A DNA stretch of 23,955 nucleotides from a virus. Shown here piece by piece: positions 17,901-23,083 of this stretch (positions are counted from its first letter, which is position 1; every line of letters begins with the position of its first letter). The notes below the pieces were generated by a model. That model was not told the DNA's origin. It made no database searches and was given only the letters and a program-made list of their open reading frames with translations. Where the stretch lies: positions 1-23,955 of the IMG/VR virus record IMGVR_UViG_3300042887_000120; one strand, 5' to 3'. Made by a program: the position numbers and the translations under genes.

Positions 17901-18063
17901 CAATTAGGTTTTTCTGCAGAGACCTTTGAGCAAGTGCTGCTGATTCGCTAGACCTAGCGATAGAAGAGTGAAACTGAGATATCTGTCTCTGTAAAGCCTT
18001 TAGTTGTGCTAACGCTGCAGACGTATCTATACTTACGCCAATATTAGCATTAACATCAGCCAT
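11902..18063 (-). CDS. Tape measure protein (TP901-type core)
   Basis: A 2053-residue protein, the largest in the window, that sets tail length and sits inside the tube. In order: an N-terminal coiled-coil segment (1-150); a TP901-like core (about 200-490, with FMDMEAQALKFRKVYGDLF, LAAEAAAAGFQ and NFLNAVENQTVVSLDDITTA); a hydrophobic stretch near 540-570; a first VPAMLSPGESV module near 690; Ala/Gln-rich helices; hydrophobic segments at 1180-1240 (GPVGLVIAGLTGLYAI) that may insert into the host membrane; a long heptad-rich coiled coil at about 1600-1720; a Gly-rich linker; and a second VPAMLTPGEFV module near 1960. No peptidase or lysozyme motif was recognised. The start has GAAGGTG upstream; the stop shares TAATG with the next gene. 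At about 0.15 nm per residue the tail would be near 300 nm. Confidence 0.93.
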   Translation of the reverse strand: MADVNANIGVSIDTSAALAQLKALQRQISQFHSSIARSSESAALAQRSLQKNLIGSINSIGAFSAELRTVKTSAESFTNSLEKNKFSMREYFRYAGASTKTFGRLFKSEFDTIGKVAQERVKTLQTQYIKMGRNASGAMEAIAIRPTSLNMQDYGTRTAIAAQKQALFNQLMKQGTTNLLNFGKNTQWAGRQLMVGFTIPLTIVGSTATKTFMDMEAQALKFRKVYGDLFTPKAETQEALNNITELGRQFTKYGISVSQTVGLAAEAAAAGFQGLDLQRQTTEATRLSVLGQIDSQKALETTISLQNAFGMSSDKLADSINFLNAVENQTVVSLDDITTAIPKVAPVIQQLGGDVKDLTFFIAAMKEGGINASEGANALKSGLAALINPTKKASEMLAGFGINATAIVEKNKGDLKSTVVEFATALNNLDPLARARAIEQMFGKFQFARLSTLFANVAKDGNQAARVLDLANSSVEELSALSEQELGMTADSAMNKFKKSVEDLKFALIPVGQAFLEAATPIIEFVSGVLEKFGNLSDGTKKLITFLTVGIGAIGPIFLMTFGLVANAIANGLKGVMLLRQGYLRLTGQSQILGEQTQYLNTEQLEAAAAAHSLDQSHAKLTQSFTAETAALQQLIAAYQGAARAGQSFMFNNPGMMMPPRGAVRKLANGIVSVPGPKGAGDIVPAMLSPGESVIPADMTKKYAGLIQGMVAGNIPGYMSGEVSVGGRVSTLDFARQDTALKAQRLISAMLANGAGIENALEVVEETLARMASDTKITIDQFVRELDLVTKSITGKQIPGSVFQDAGRGERRFNAGQTGVGTMEEQVAGSAVLEEELTRARGSSNAAQRAMTEYYQSQGKNAAEFSSVVKQAGDVHRAHVITVRSNVDKMFMEAWNPNAWVAQSSTLNQVSNILQSSMSTRDEYFKNLSEINADETIVASIMEKITNNIALTEQELRVQKQVLERMLSSTGSMAKVAPGFGPQAAGAVAATQFLIDNPAQQPGVGTRSAQQKLAAEQSLAQAKFRGQQSFTPITEAARAVTNQVVLETARAAGTQSPSRKTIPIGEDIARGLEVGMQNRKDNVALIGSQLGKAATGGVQGGARNIPFSSPSQPGQQPSTTFGAVAANTPMSPQINTKIKEQAKILQTSNQRFVGLNSKIMGASFAVSSLAGVTSMANGGLGKFSELLFRITGPLFALSTILQLFGGSNIIGLLKKLKLLATGPVGLVIAGLTGLYAINKLYKDSQEKTRMKIEGLGRAASLSADQLKDIGKIVGREPSKDPLTQENLTPTGGSQRENTERIQIDQFKELFKDAGADSYKDFQNTISQIKSASQQQADLIFSSLAIKFAGDYDDKTIKSILIALRESAERQDLKLDFKALNIGTEQGIENLDVVVKQVTDQFANDFDKFFKLPNLASPEKMKDYGINITELFEQFSGKNLNTAAMSINTILSGIALQFKNGVINAEQYSKAVDTVFKKISDPKFKQGSDMLVNAILKNIGTATALAAVEVEKLSSKLMFLEGIMLGIGSTETQNLITIMEQARLNPNDTALQISAGLQEASYRKSVRDRKKLQEELNKIVASPIDTNVTVETEGQKANRQLSIIQNYFNAKEALIKQERQLEEDALQASIDATQKQIDAEQKLIDTNQRSIDLLNRRIDLEYDRPIQKLQDESTILSNNLDVIRKQEDAINSQYDKQIESLEKISSINQEIAGQEKSRLTIADALTSGDIAAAAAAVQDARAQAAASRIDQQTKALEVSRQQALTGITAGGMTKDQIEARTYAIGQQVFSLEQQRKTLQDQIVVLQDKNYATEESIYKIKNDTLITQQKSLDDYKNETILLIKNQTVLGKTQEQWVIAEGKVSLYNAALDLSNEKLSGMDKLLTSIAKKSAEVEATLTSNKIIASGGSTGGRGGGSGSPRGAMQFQMYGGKIKKMNMGGVVPKYMASGGRMGSDTVPAMLTPGEFVMNKQATKSFGPLLSMLNESKYPSMIGSSYDGKGSSGGIMTSVSDNSSKVYNYNVGITVPQSNANPNDIARAVIGQIKYIDNQRIRGQR

Positions 18064-18088
18064 GTATCACACCTTCTCTAATATATAA

Positions 18089-18412
18089 TTATTCCTGTGA
18101 ACTAAGAATGTCTGTAACAGATGACAAATTAATGCCAGATGCTGCTTCAACAATTTTATACACAGTTGGAAGATCAAGAAGATCTTCTAATTTTTGAATG
18201 TCTCCAGCCAATTCTGGCTTGTATTGCTCCATAGCAATCTGTACACATTCAACTAGCAGAGTCATTGATTTCTCATTGTCTTCTGCAACCTTAGCCACCC
18301 CTTCAAACTTCTTCATAAACGGACGAAGAAGAGAGATTTTTAACGGGCGAACTGTTATTTTTGTTCCATCGATAAGGGTGACTTGGTCAGCCTCATGCAC
18401 GGTTGTCGCCAT
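18089..18412 (-). CDS. Tail assembly chaperone, short form (G type)
   Basis: A 107-residue protein related along its whole length to the N-terminal domain of the preceding gene: MATT start, IDGTKITVRPLKI, TLLVECVQIAMEQY, LDLPTVYKIVEAASG. It lacks the T domain. It has one of the best ribosome binding sites in the window (AGGAGG, six bases before ATG) and its own extended -10 promoter. By analogy with lambda gpG and equivalents, several copies would coat the tape measure while the long form recruits tube subunits. No slippery site is seen near its end, and no T-like frame follows it, so frameshift production of a long form from this gene is unlikely. Confidence 0.75.
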   Translation of the reverse strand: MATTVHEADQVTLIDGTKITVRPLKISLLRPFMKKFEGVAKVAEDNEKSMTLLVECVQIAMEQYKPELAGDIQKLEDLLDLPTVYKIVEAASGINLSSVTDILSSQE

Positions 18413-18433
18413 ATTTCCTCCTATAGGTTATGT

Positions 18434-18464
18434 CAATTATAGCATAGGAAGGCTATTTTGTTAG
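18434..18464 (-). promoter_or_regulatory. Extended -10 promoter for the short tail chaperone
   Basis: The minus strand has TGCTATAATTG, a perfect extended -10 (18436-18444), with CTAACA, a 4-of-6 match to TTGACA, at a 17-base spacing (18459-18464, overlapping the end of the long chaperone gene). The predicted transcript would start near 18429-18431, just before AGGAGG and the ATG at 18412. It would allow the short chaperone, and the tape measure behind it, to be transcribed apart from the long form. Confidence 0.65.
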
Positions 18465-19166
18465 GTCTTCGTAATCCAACCCCATGCCAATACCAAACCC
18501 TACTTTTTGAGCATTTGGTCCTTGTAAAGATAAAACATCGTTTGAATCTTTTGTTTGACCACCACTAAAGACTCTAGCCTTCATGTCTTCCCATTCTTTT
18601 TGACCACGCTGCTTATCTGACTGCCCGTCTAAATCCACACCTTGAATTGCTGCTAAAAACTTTTTTTCAGTATAGTCTAACTCTCTGCTTACTTCAAGGG
18701 TTGCTATCAATTCTGGCATTGAAAGAGATTTTTCTAGTTCTTGATAATCTTTCCAAATACCTAATAAAAATACTTCAGACTCTAATTTTGCAAGATCTAA
18801 GGTTTCCCAGGTTTGACCACTATCAAGTGCCTGATCTTTAACTGGCTCTTGTGATTTTTTGTTAATGCGAATTCCAGCAGAAGTATCTAAAACCTTATAA
18901 ACTGTTGGCATATCTATATTGTCTTCAATTTGCTCTACCGTGCCTGATATTTTAGGATAGTATTGTTTCATACAAATTCTAACGCACTCTACTAAAACTG
19001 CTATAGCCTCATCATCATTTTTTGTATTTTTAATATTTTCAAAAACATCCATAAATTCACGCAAATATTTAATCTTTAATGGGACTATCTCTAATTCAGT
19101 GCCGTCAAATAAATGTATAATTTGACTATTATATATTGTAGTTGCCATAGAATTCCATTTTACCAT
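18453..19166 (-). CDS. Tail assembly chaperone, long form (G-T type, single frame)
   Basis: A 237-residue protein. Residues 7-105 are clearly related to the next gene (shared MATT start, PLKI, LVECV, MPTVYK; about 40% identical by eye with one gap). Residues 115-237 are an extra domain containing SLSMPELIATLEVSRELDYT and QKEWEDMKARVFSGGQ, matching the T part of tail chaperones. Such proteins bind the tape measure during tail assembly. Normally the long form arises by ribosomal frameshifting from the short gene, but here it is one continuous frame and precedes the short gene. The start ATG at 19166 has only AAAGG upstream; the ATG at 19148 aligns with the paralogue's start and may be the true one. 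A terminator lies just upstream. An A6 run sits at the domain junction (18855-18860). Confidence 0.75.
   Translation of the reverse strand: MVKWNSMATTIYNSQIIHLFDGTELEIVPLKIKYLREFMDVFENIKNTKNDDEAIAVLVECVRICMKQYYPKISGTVEQIEDNIDMPTVYKVLDTSAGIRINKKSQEPVKDQALDSGQTWETLDLAKLESEVFLLGIWKDYQELEKSLSMPELIATLEVSRELDYTEKKFLAAIQGVDLDGQSDKQRGQKEWEDMKARVFSGGQTKDSNDVLSLQGPNAQKVGFGIGMGLDYEDLTK
18855..18860 (-). other. A6 tract at chaperone domain junction (possible slippage site)
   Basis: The minus strand reads AAC AAA AAA TCA in frame at the boundary between the N-terminal chaperone domain and the T domain. A -1 shift here reads five further codons (ATC ACA AGA GCC AGT) and stops at TAA (18838-18840). It would yield a protein of 109 residues from the first ATG or 103 from the second, against 107 for the paralogue. 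It is not a canonical X XXY YYZ heptamer. Activity is speculative. Confidence 0.3.
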
Positions 19167-19183
19167 AAATAGCCTTTACATAC

Positions 19184-19214
19184 AAAAAAACCCACTTCCG
19201 AAGAAATGGGTTTT
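19184..19214 (-). terminator. Rho-independent terminator with UUCG loop after the tail tube gene
   Basis: On the minus strand, AAAACCCATTTC pairs with GAAGTGGGTTTT across a TTCG tetraloop closed by C-G, giving 12 pairs with one G-U wobble, followed by TTTTTTTG. On the plus strand the wobble becomes a C-A mismatch, so the element is directional. It sits between the tube gene and the long tail chaperone, leaving only about 18 bases before that gene's start. It therefore probably limits read-through into the chaperone and tape measure genes. Confidence 0.92.
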
Positions 19215-19230
19215 AATGTTTTATAACTGA

Positions 19231-19869
19231 TTAAGAAAGTGTATCTCCGAAAGTACGGTCTACGATCTTTCCATATGATCCAGAAGTATCTTCTGGTAAT
19301 AGACGGAATGAAACTTCAAACATTGAAGGCTCATCACGCTTGGCTGAAACTGTTACGTTTTCAATTGACAAAGCACGGTATGCTGTATAAACACGCTCTA
19401 CGTCTGCAGAGGTAGCACAGTCACCTGTACCTGGACCTACTGCAACGATTCCACGTTCTACTGGACATTCGCCTAGTTCACCTGCAGAAAGGTTAAGAAC
19501 CCGTCCTGAGTGAGTAGCCTTGTTTCCAGTTAATTGTGCATCGGTAAATGCTAATGCAAGAAGCAAGTTTTCTAGGGTTGCTTCAGCAAAAGCGGTAGCA
19601 AGATTAACCTGCATGCCTTGCTTGTAAAGTTTTGCAACGTCAAGAATTTGATCAACCTGTACTTCACCGAAGTCTGGTTGGAACTGTAATTCAAGACCGT
19701 TCATTGTATAACCTACGTTAGTATAGTCTGCATCGCTTGAGAGAGTCTCTCGAAAAGATACTTCAGTACTAAAGTTTTCCAAAGTGCTTGGAGTCAGGGT
19801 TGTATCTGCAACAAAAAGTGCTGCAGCACCAACGATGATGTTGGTCGAACTTCCACGGCTATATGACAT
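19231..19869 (-). CDS. Major tail (tube) protein
   Basis: A 212-residue protein that polymerises into the tail tube. The start ATG has AGAGGTG six bases upstream, and a terminator follows the stop, both fitting high expression. The sequence is beta-rich, with an N-terminal SYSRGSSTNIIVGAAALFV, TNVGYTMNGLELQFQPDFGE in the middle and SMFEVSFRLLPEDTSGSYG near the end, a pattern typical of siphovirus tube proteins of the lambda gpV/phi29-distant class. Its location directly before the tail chaperones and tape measure supports the call. No contractile sheath gene is present, so the tail is the non-contractile type. Confidence 0.8.
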   Translation of the reverse strand: MSYSRGSSTNIIVGAAALFVADTTLTPSTLENFSTEVSFRETLSSDADYTNVGYTMNGLELQFQPDFGEVQVDQILDVAKLYKQGMQVNLATAFAEATLENLLLALAFTDAQLTGNKATHSGRVLNLSAGELGECPVERGIVAVGPGTGDCATSADVERVYTAYRALSIENVTVSAKRDEPSMFEVSFRLLPEDTSGSYGKIVDRTFGDTLS

Positions 19870-19932
19870 TTATTCACCTCTTCCATAAGAATAGATATTA
19901 AGTTGTATGGCGTTTGTGTTTCCTCAATACCA

Positions 19933-19941
19933 ATTATAATG
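19933..19941 (-). promoter_or_regulatory. Candidate promoter upstream of the tail tube gene
   Basis: The minus strand carries CATTATAATTG in the 77-base gap before the tail tube gene: a consensus TATAAT without the TG extension. A -35 is not convincing. It lies just past the tail terminator stop and gives a leader of roughly 55 bases ending in AGAGGTG before the ATG. A separate promoter for the abundant tube protein is plausible; the evidence is only the hexamer and its placement. Confidence 0.4.
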
Positions 19942-19946
19942 CCTTT

Positions 19947-20519
19947 TTATGAGTATCTTTGGGATACCGCATCTATTGTATGATAGTCGTACTCTATAAC
20001 TAGTTTGTTTAAAAATAAGGTTCTGGCTGATGCTAACTCCGCTATATCCCTTGCTTCGTCTGCCTGATAGACCTTTATATTATGGAAATATACATTTGGG
20101 GTTATAGTTTGATCGTTTTCGTCTTTTATTTCATTTGTTGCTACCCAGGAATTTAAATCTTGGGCTGCTGCATCTTCTCTATCAAGGCACTCAATGATTA
20201 CCCTTGTTGTATCAAATAACTTTGAAAGGTTTGGACCATAAATAAAATATACCAACTGTTCTCTTTTATTTCTATAAAATGGGGTAGGCCTAAATCTAAT
20301 AAGCCTGTCAAACATGATGACTACTCCGTCTGGATTATTGCGAATGTATAGACTATCATTATAAACATCTTCTATATTCATTGGGCTTTGAGCAGGGAAA
20401 AATGGTTGAAATGGATTAGGTCCAGTTGGCATTAAACCAAACTCTTGAAGTTCACTATTAATAAAAGCATTTAAAAATGTTGGCGGGAAGCCAGTTTGAG
20501 TAGATATATTAAGGGTCAT
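19947..20519 (-). CDS. Tail terminator protein, putative
   Basis: A 190-residue protein four bases after the preceding stop and immediately before the tail tube gene. This is the classical slot for the tail terminator, which caps the tail tube and joins it to the head. It contains an alternating strand/helix core (FRPTPFYRNKREQLVYFIYG, then TRVIIECLDREDAAAQDLNS), and the end LVIEYDYHTIDAVSQRYS is compatible with the compact alpha/beta fold of lambda gpU-like proteins. The residue range 30-60 is rich in Pro and Asn and looks like an additional loop. No strong Shine-Dalgarno is visible, so translation may be coupled to the upstream gene. Confidence 0.6.
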   Translation of the reverse strand: MTLNISTQTGFPPTFLNAFINSELQEFGLMPTGPNPFQPFFPAQSPMNIEDVYNDSLYIRNNPDGVVIMFDRLIRFRPTPFYRNKREQLVYFIYGPNLSKLFDTTRVIIECLDREDAAAQDLNSWVATNEIKDENDQTITPNVYFHNIKVYQADEARDIAELASARTLFLNKLVIEYDYHTIDAVSQRYS

Positions 20520-20523
20520 AATA

Positions 20524-21201
20524 CTATTCTACACCAATCTTTGCATTAGCAATCCACTTAAATCCAGTTTCTACACCTTTTGATTTACCGCTTTTAGATC
20601 CAGCCTTAATATTCTTTTTAAATACTGTTGGCTTTTTAATATAGTCATACATTCCACTTGCACGTAAAAATGACTGTTTAAAATATTTAAGCATAAACTC
20701 ATCTATTGTTCTTTCAAATGAACCCTGAACCATGTCTCCTCCAGGATTTCTAACTGTTACAGATTTTTTAGTAAAAATAGTTTCTCCTCCTTGGGTAAAT
20801 GCAAGAACAGAAGATTTTTTAGGTGTAATTGTAACTGGAATTCCTTTTTCCATAATCTTTGCTTTATTATAAAACGGTGTATTTGAATCTTCTTTTACAG
20901 TGCGAGATTGTCTAAAGGTAGAATTAATGCTTAATCCAAGATTGCTAACAGTATAGTTTATGTCAAAGAGTCTTGCGCTTGGGCTGCCAGTTTGAGACCA
21001 TTCATAAACATGGTGTAATGCAGAAGGATTTCCTCTTGCAGAAACATCAACATATGCGGCTAATGCTTGTATTGTTCCAGTACCAAGGTTTTGTAAGAAA
21101 ATCTTTTTACCTTTTTGGACGCCATCTAAAAAACCAAAAGCATACTGAACAATGTTGTTCATTTGTTTATTAAAATTTTGAGTATTTGTTCTGACTATCA
21201 C
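20524..21201 (-). CDS. Tail completion / neck protein, HK97-gp10-like
   Basis: A 225-residue protein starting at GTG in a TAGTG overlap with the upstream gene. The order adaptor, stopper, this gene, tail terminator is the standard neck order, where this slot holds the HK97-gp10-type protein. The N-terminal helix (FNKQMNNIVQYAFGFLDGV), a basic mid-section, RNPGGDMVQGSFERTIDEF near residue 155, and a lysine-rich C-terminal segment (residues 190-212, KKNIKAGSKSGKSKG) fit that family loosely. The protein is longer than the usual 110-150 residues. The strongly basic C-terminus may be disordered or contact DNA. Assigned chiefly by context. Confidence 0.5.
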   Translation of the reverse strand: MIVRTNTQNFNKQMNNIVQYAFGFLDGVQKGKKIFLQNLGTGTIQALAAYVDVSARGNPSALHHVYEWSQTGSPSARLFDINYTVSNLGLSINSTFRQSRTVKEDSNTPFYNKAKIMEKGIPVTITPKKSSVLAFTQGGETIFTKKSVTVRNPGGDMVQGSFERTIDEFMLKYFKQSFLRASGMYDYIKKPTVFKKNIKAGSKSGKSKGVETGFKWIANAKIGVE

Positions 21202-21650
21202 TAGTCGCCTACAGTCTGATTTTCTGTCCTACGCAATACTAGTTTATAGTATTCTATTGATTTAAATGGGCCAGTAAATGGCTCTACTGTTGCTACTTCG
21301 TAAATTGTTCCACGCCCAGCCCTAGGCCCTGCTGTTTCTTTATACAGTAAACTATCATCTTCAAAACGAATATTGGTTACTAAGATATTGCTAATTGCAT
21401 TGTCAGCATTGGTTGAAGATGTTCTTGGGTCTGCTTTAACTCTGGCAATAAGTTTATTTTCGTATTGCAAAAATGTTTCTGGTTTAATATCTTCTGATCC
21501 TGCTCCGCCTACTGGAGTTGCGTTGCATACAATGGTTTTATCATAAACCCAGTCTTTTGTTGCTTGACCATATTGAGTTTGCTTAATAATTGGATAGTAT
21601 ATATCAGCCTTCATAGGGTACATAAAATCTGTTGTTTCACAGACCGTCAT
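21201..21650 (-). CDS. Head-closure (stopper) protein, putative
   Basis: A 149-residue, mostly beta-strand protein whose ATG overlaps the adaptor stop in TAATG. Its placement between adaptor and tail completion genes, its size and its content (an early ADIYYPIIKQTQYGQ segment on measured-strand pattern, a middle loop with VGGAGSEDIKPETFL, and a late strand pair EVATVEPFTGPFKSIEYYKL) match head-closure proteins of the SPP1 gp16 / HK97 type. These plug the portal and form the neck with the adaptor. It ends with TAG overlapping the GTG start of the next gene. The assignment rests mainly on gene order, so another neck role is possible. Confidence 0.55.
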   Translation of the reverse strand: MTVCETTDFMYPMKADIYYPIIKQTQYGQATKDWVYDKTIVCNATPVGGAGSEDIKPETFLQYENKLIARVKADPRTSSTNADNAISNILVTNIRFEDDSLLYKETAGPRAGRGTIYEVATVEPFTGPFKSIEYYKLVLRRTENQTVGD

Positions 21651-22636
21651 TATAAAACTCCTGGGCGTATGATATTTTCTTTGTATTTATCTAGAATTTT
21701 ATCTACTAATATGTTTCCAGTTCCGTCAATTAAACGTTTATCATACTCAATTTTAAATTGATCTGTGCTATAGTTTTTAACATATCTCTTGTAGTGATCT
21801 AACCTTCCACACTTGATGTCATCAATTAACATTAATGTTGCGTCTTGAATGTCATAAGGAACAACCCTATAGCCTGTTTCTGCTAAGATAATGTAGTCTG
21901 CGCCCTCTGAAAATGCAACACCTGGAACAACAGTCTGAGTGTTTCCGCTATCTTCTGTATCAAACAAACTCATAGAGTCAGATATACCCAAAGGTATACG
22001 AGAGTATCTTCTTTCTGCACGGTTTATAGAATCAACGTTTTCAAGTGGATCTTTAGTAATTGCTGTTTTATCTTTAGTTATAAAAAAAGTATAATCTGTT
22101 AAGGCTGGACCTTCTGCATTTTCTATGTCGTATACAAGTTCTGCATTTTCATATATTTTTAAAAGTTTATGTGTTTTTTTCCAAAGCGGTAGATAATCAT
22201 TTCCTTGACCAACAACTTCTAAATAAGTTCTATCATAATAAAATCCACCGACAATGCTATCAATTATTGATCTTGCCAAATCTTCATATCCTGTATATAA
22301 GGCTATGTCTGTTGCTGTACCAGATGTAGCAAGGGAAGCGGGATCTACATAAGGTCTCATAATTTCTAAATTATCTTCTACAACAATGTCTCCACGAACT
22401 AAGGTTTCTCCAGAAGATCCACCATCTTCATAAATTGTTAAAGCATAAGACTTGTCATATTTAACAAAGTCATCAGTTAAAGAATAGGTTATTTTTTTAT
22501 TTGCATTAGATGTAACGGACTCTTCAATCTCTGTTAACTCTGCAACGTTTTCAATAACAAGTATATAATCAGCACTTGCATCTGGAACTGTGTAAGTCAC
22601 AGAAAGCGGGTATGGGGGAAGACGTAATATCTGCAT
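21650..22636 (-). CDS. Head-tail connector (adaptor) protein with extra N-terminal beta domain
   Basis: A 328-residue protein, starting ATG two bases after the previous stop. Position right after the capsid block and a helix-rich C-terminal half suggest a head-tail adaptor of the gp6/gp15 type, which docks under the portal. The features are YEDLARSIIDSIVGG near residue 120 and DATLMLIDDIKCGRLDHYKR near residue 270, then a short acidic/basic tail. Typical adaptors are about 100-180 residues, so this one is long. Residues 1-90 (LPPYPLSVTYTVPDASADYI and following) look like a beta-sandwich or Ig-like extension, and the adaptor part seems to start near residue 105. It shares a TAATG stop/start with the next gene. 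The role is inferred from order and helix pattern. Confidence 0.65.
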   Translation of the reverse strand: MQILRLPPYPLSVTYTVPDASADYILVIENVAELTEIEESVTSNANKKITYSLTDDFVKYDKSYALTIYEDGGSSGETLVRGDIVVEDNLEIMRPYVDPASLATSGTATDIALYTGYEDLARSIIDSIVGGFYYDRTYLEVVGQGNDYLPLWKKTHKLLKIYENAELVYDIENAEGPALTDYTFFITKDKTAITKDPLENVDSINRAERRYSRIPLGISDSMSLFDTEDSGNTQTVVPGVAFSEGADYIILAETGYRVVPYDIQDATLMLIDDIKCGRLDHYKRYVKNYSTDQFKIEYDKRLIDGTGNILVDKILDKYKENIIRPGVL

Positions 22637-22638
22637 TT

Positions 22639-22992
22639 TTATTTACCGTAGTAGGCTGCTACCTCTTCAGGCGGTGCAATTCTTACCAACCTGTGGGTTA
22701 ACCACTTTTCCGATGCCTCCTTTGAGACTATGTTGTATCCTACTTTTAAAGCCCCTATGTTATCCATGTGTAGGTTTCTTTCTGAGTATAGTGCTACTTT
22801 GTTTGTTAAAATTTCTGCCTTGTCTGGTTCCTCTACCCGCTCTTCTGTGTTTACTGGAGGAATCCAACTGGCAAGAATTTCTAATATTTCAAGTTTAGTA
22901 TTTACGTCAAATAATTCTATGTTATTTTTCTTTGCATAGGCTTTTAATGCCATTACGGTTTTAGTTGATAACTCTTCAATTGTTAGGTTCAT
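22639..22992 (-). CDS. Small head-region protein with Rho-N/SAP-like N-terminus
   Basis: A 117-residue protein between the capsid and connector genes. It starts at ATG with AGGAG eight bases upstream, behind its own terminator/promoter pair. Residues 1-45 (beginning MNLTIEELSTKTVMALKAYA) have the two-helix, leucine-spaced look of Rho-N/HeH/LEM-type domains, often seen in small phage head-region proteins. A Pro/Glu-rich linker follows. The C-terminal part ends PEEVAAYYGK and contains VALYSERNLH and GYNIVSKEASEKW, which looks conserved and compact. Function is unknown; it could be a capsid-associated or neck protein or a small DNA-contacting head protein. The fold call is by eye. Confidence 0.6.
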   Translation of the reverse strand: MNLTIEELSTKTVMALKAYAKKNNIELFDVNTKLEILEILASWIPPVNTEERVEEPDKAEILTNKVALYSERNLHMDNIGALKVGYNIVSKEASEKWLTHRLVRIAPPEEVAAYYGK

Positions 22993-23012
22993 AATTCTCC
23001 TGTGCTCATTTG

Positions 23013-23023
23013 TAATTATACCA
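23013..23023 (-). promoter_or_regulatory. Extended -10 promoter for the neck genes
   Basis: The minus strand reads TGGTATAATTA, a perfect extended -10 element (TGn TATAAT) lying directly after the capsid terminator. It is about 20 bases upstream of the AGGAG ribosome binding site of the 117-residue gene. No good -35 hexamer is present at 17 bases (TACCCG, inside the terminator stem), as is usual for extended -10 promoters. The identical 11-mer occurs again at 4526-4536. Promoter activity is inferred from sequence only. Confidence 0.6.
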
Positions 23024-23030
23024 GAATAAG

Positions 23031-23063
23031 AATAAGGCGGGTAGTTTTTACGCTACCCGCCCT
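23031..23063 (-). terminator. Rho-independent terminator after the capsid gene
   Basis: Read on the minus strand, a perfect 9-bp stem GGCGGGTAG / CTACCCGCC encloses the 8-base loop CGTAAAAA and is followed by the T-rich run TTATTCTTATT. It starts about 20 bases past the capsid stop codon and is the most GC-rich stretch nearby. The T-tract is interrupted, so termination may be partial, which would let some transcription continue into the neck genes. Confidence 0.8.
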
Positions 23064-23083
23064 AATATTTGATCTTTTAGATC

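Noticed and set aside
21640-21660. TATAAT at the start of the head-closure gene
   Set aside because: It overlaps the TAATG stop/start and leaves no room for a leader, so it is probably chance.
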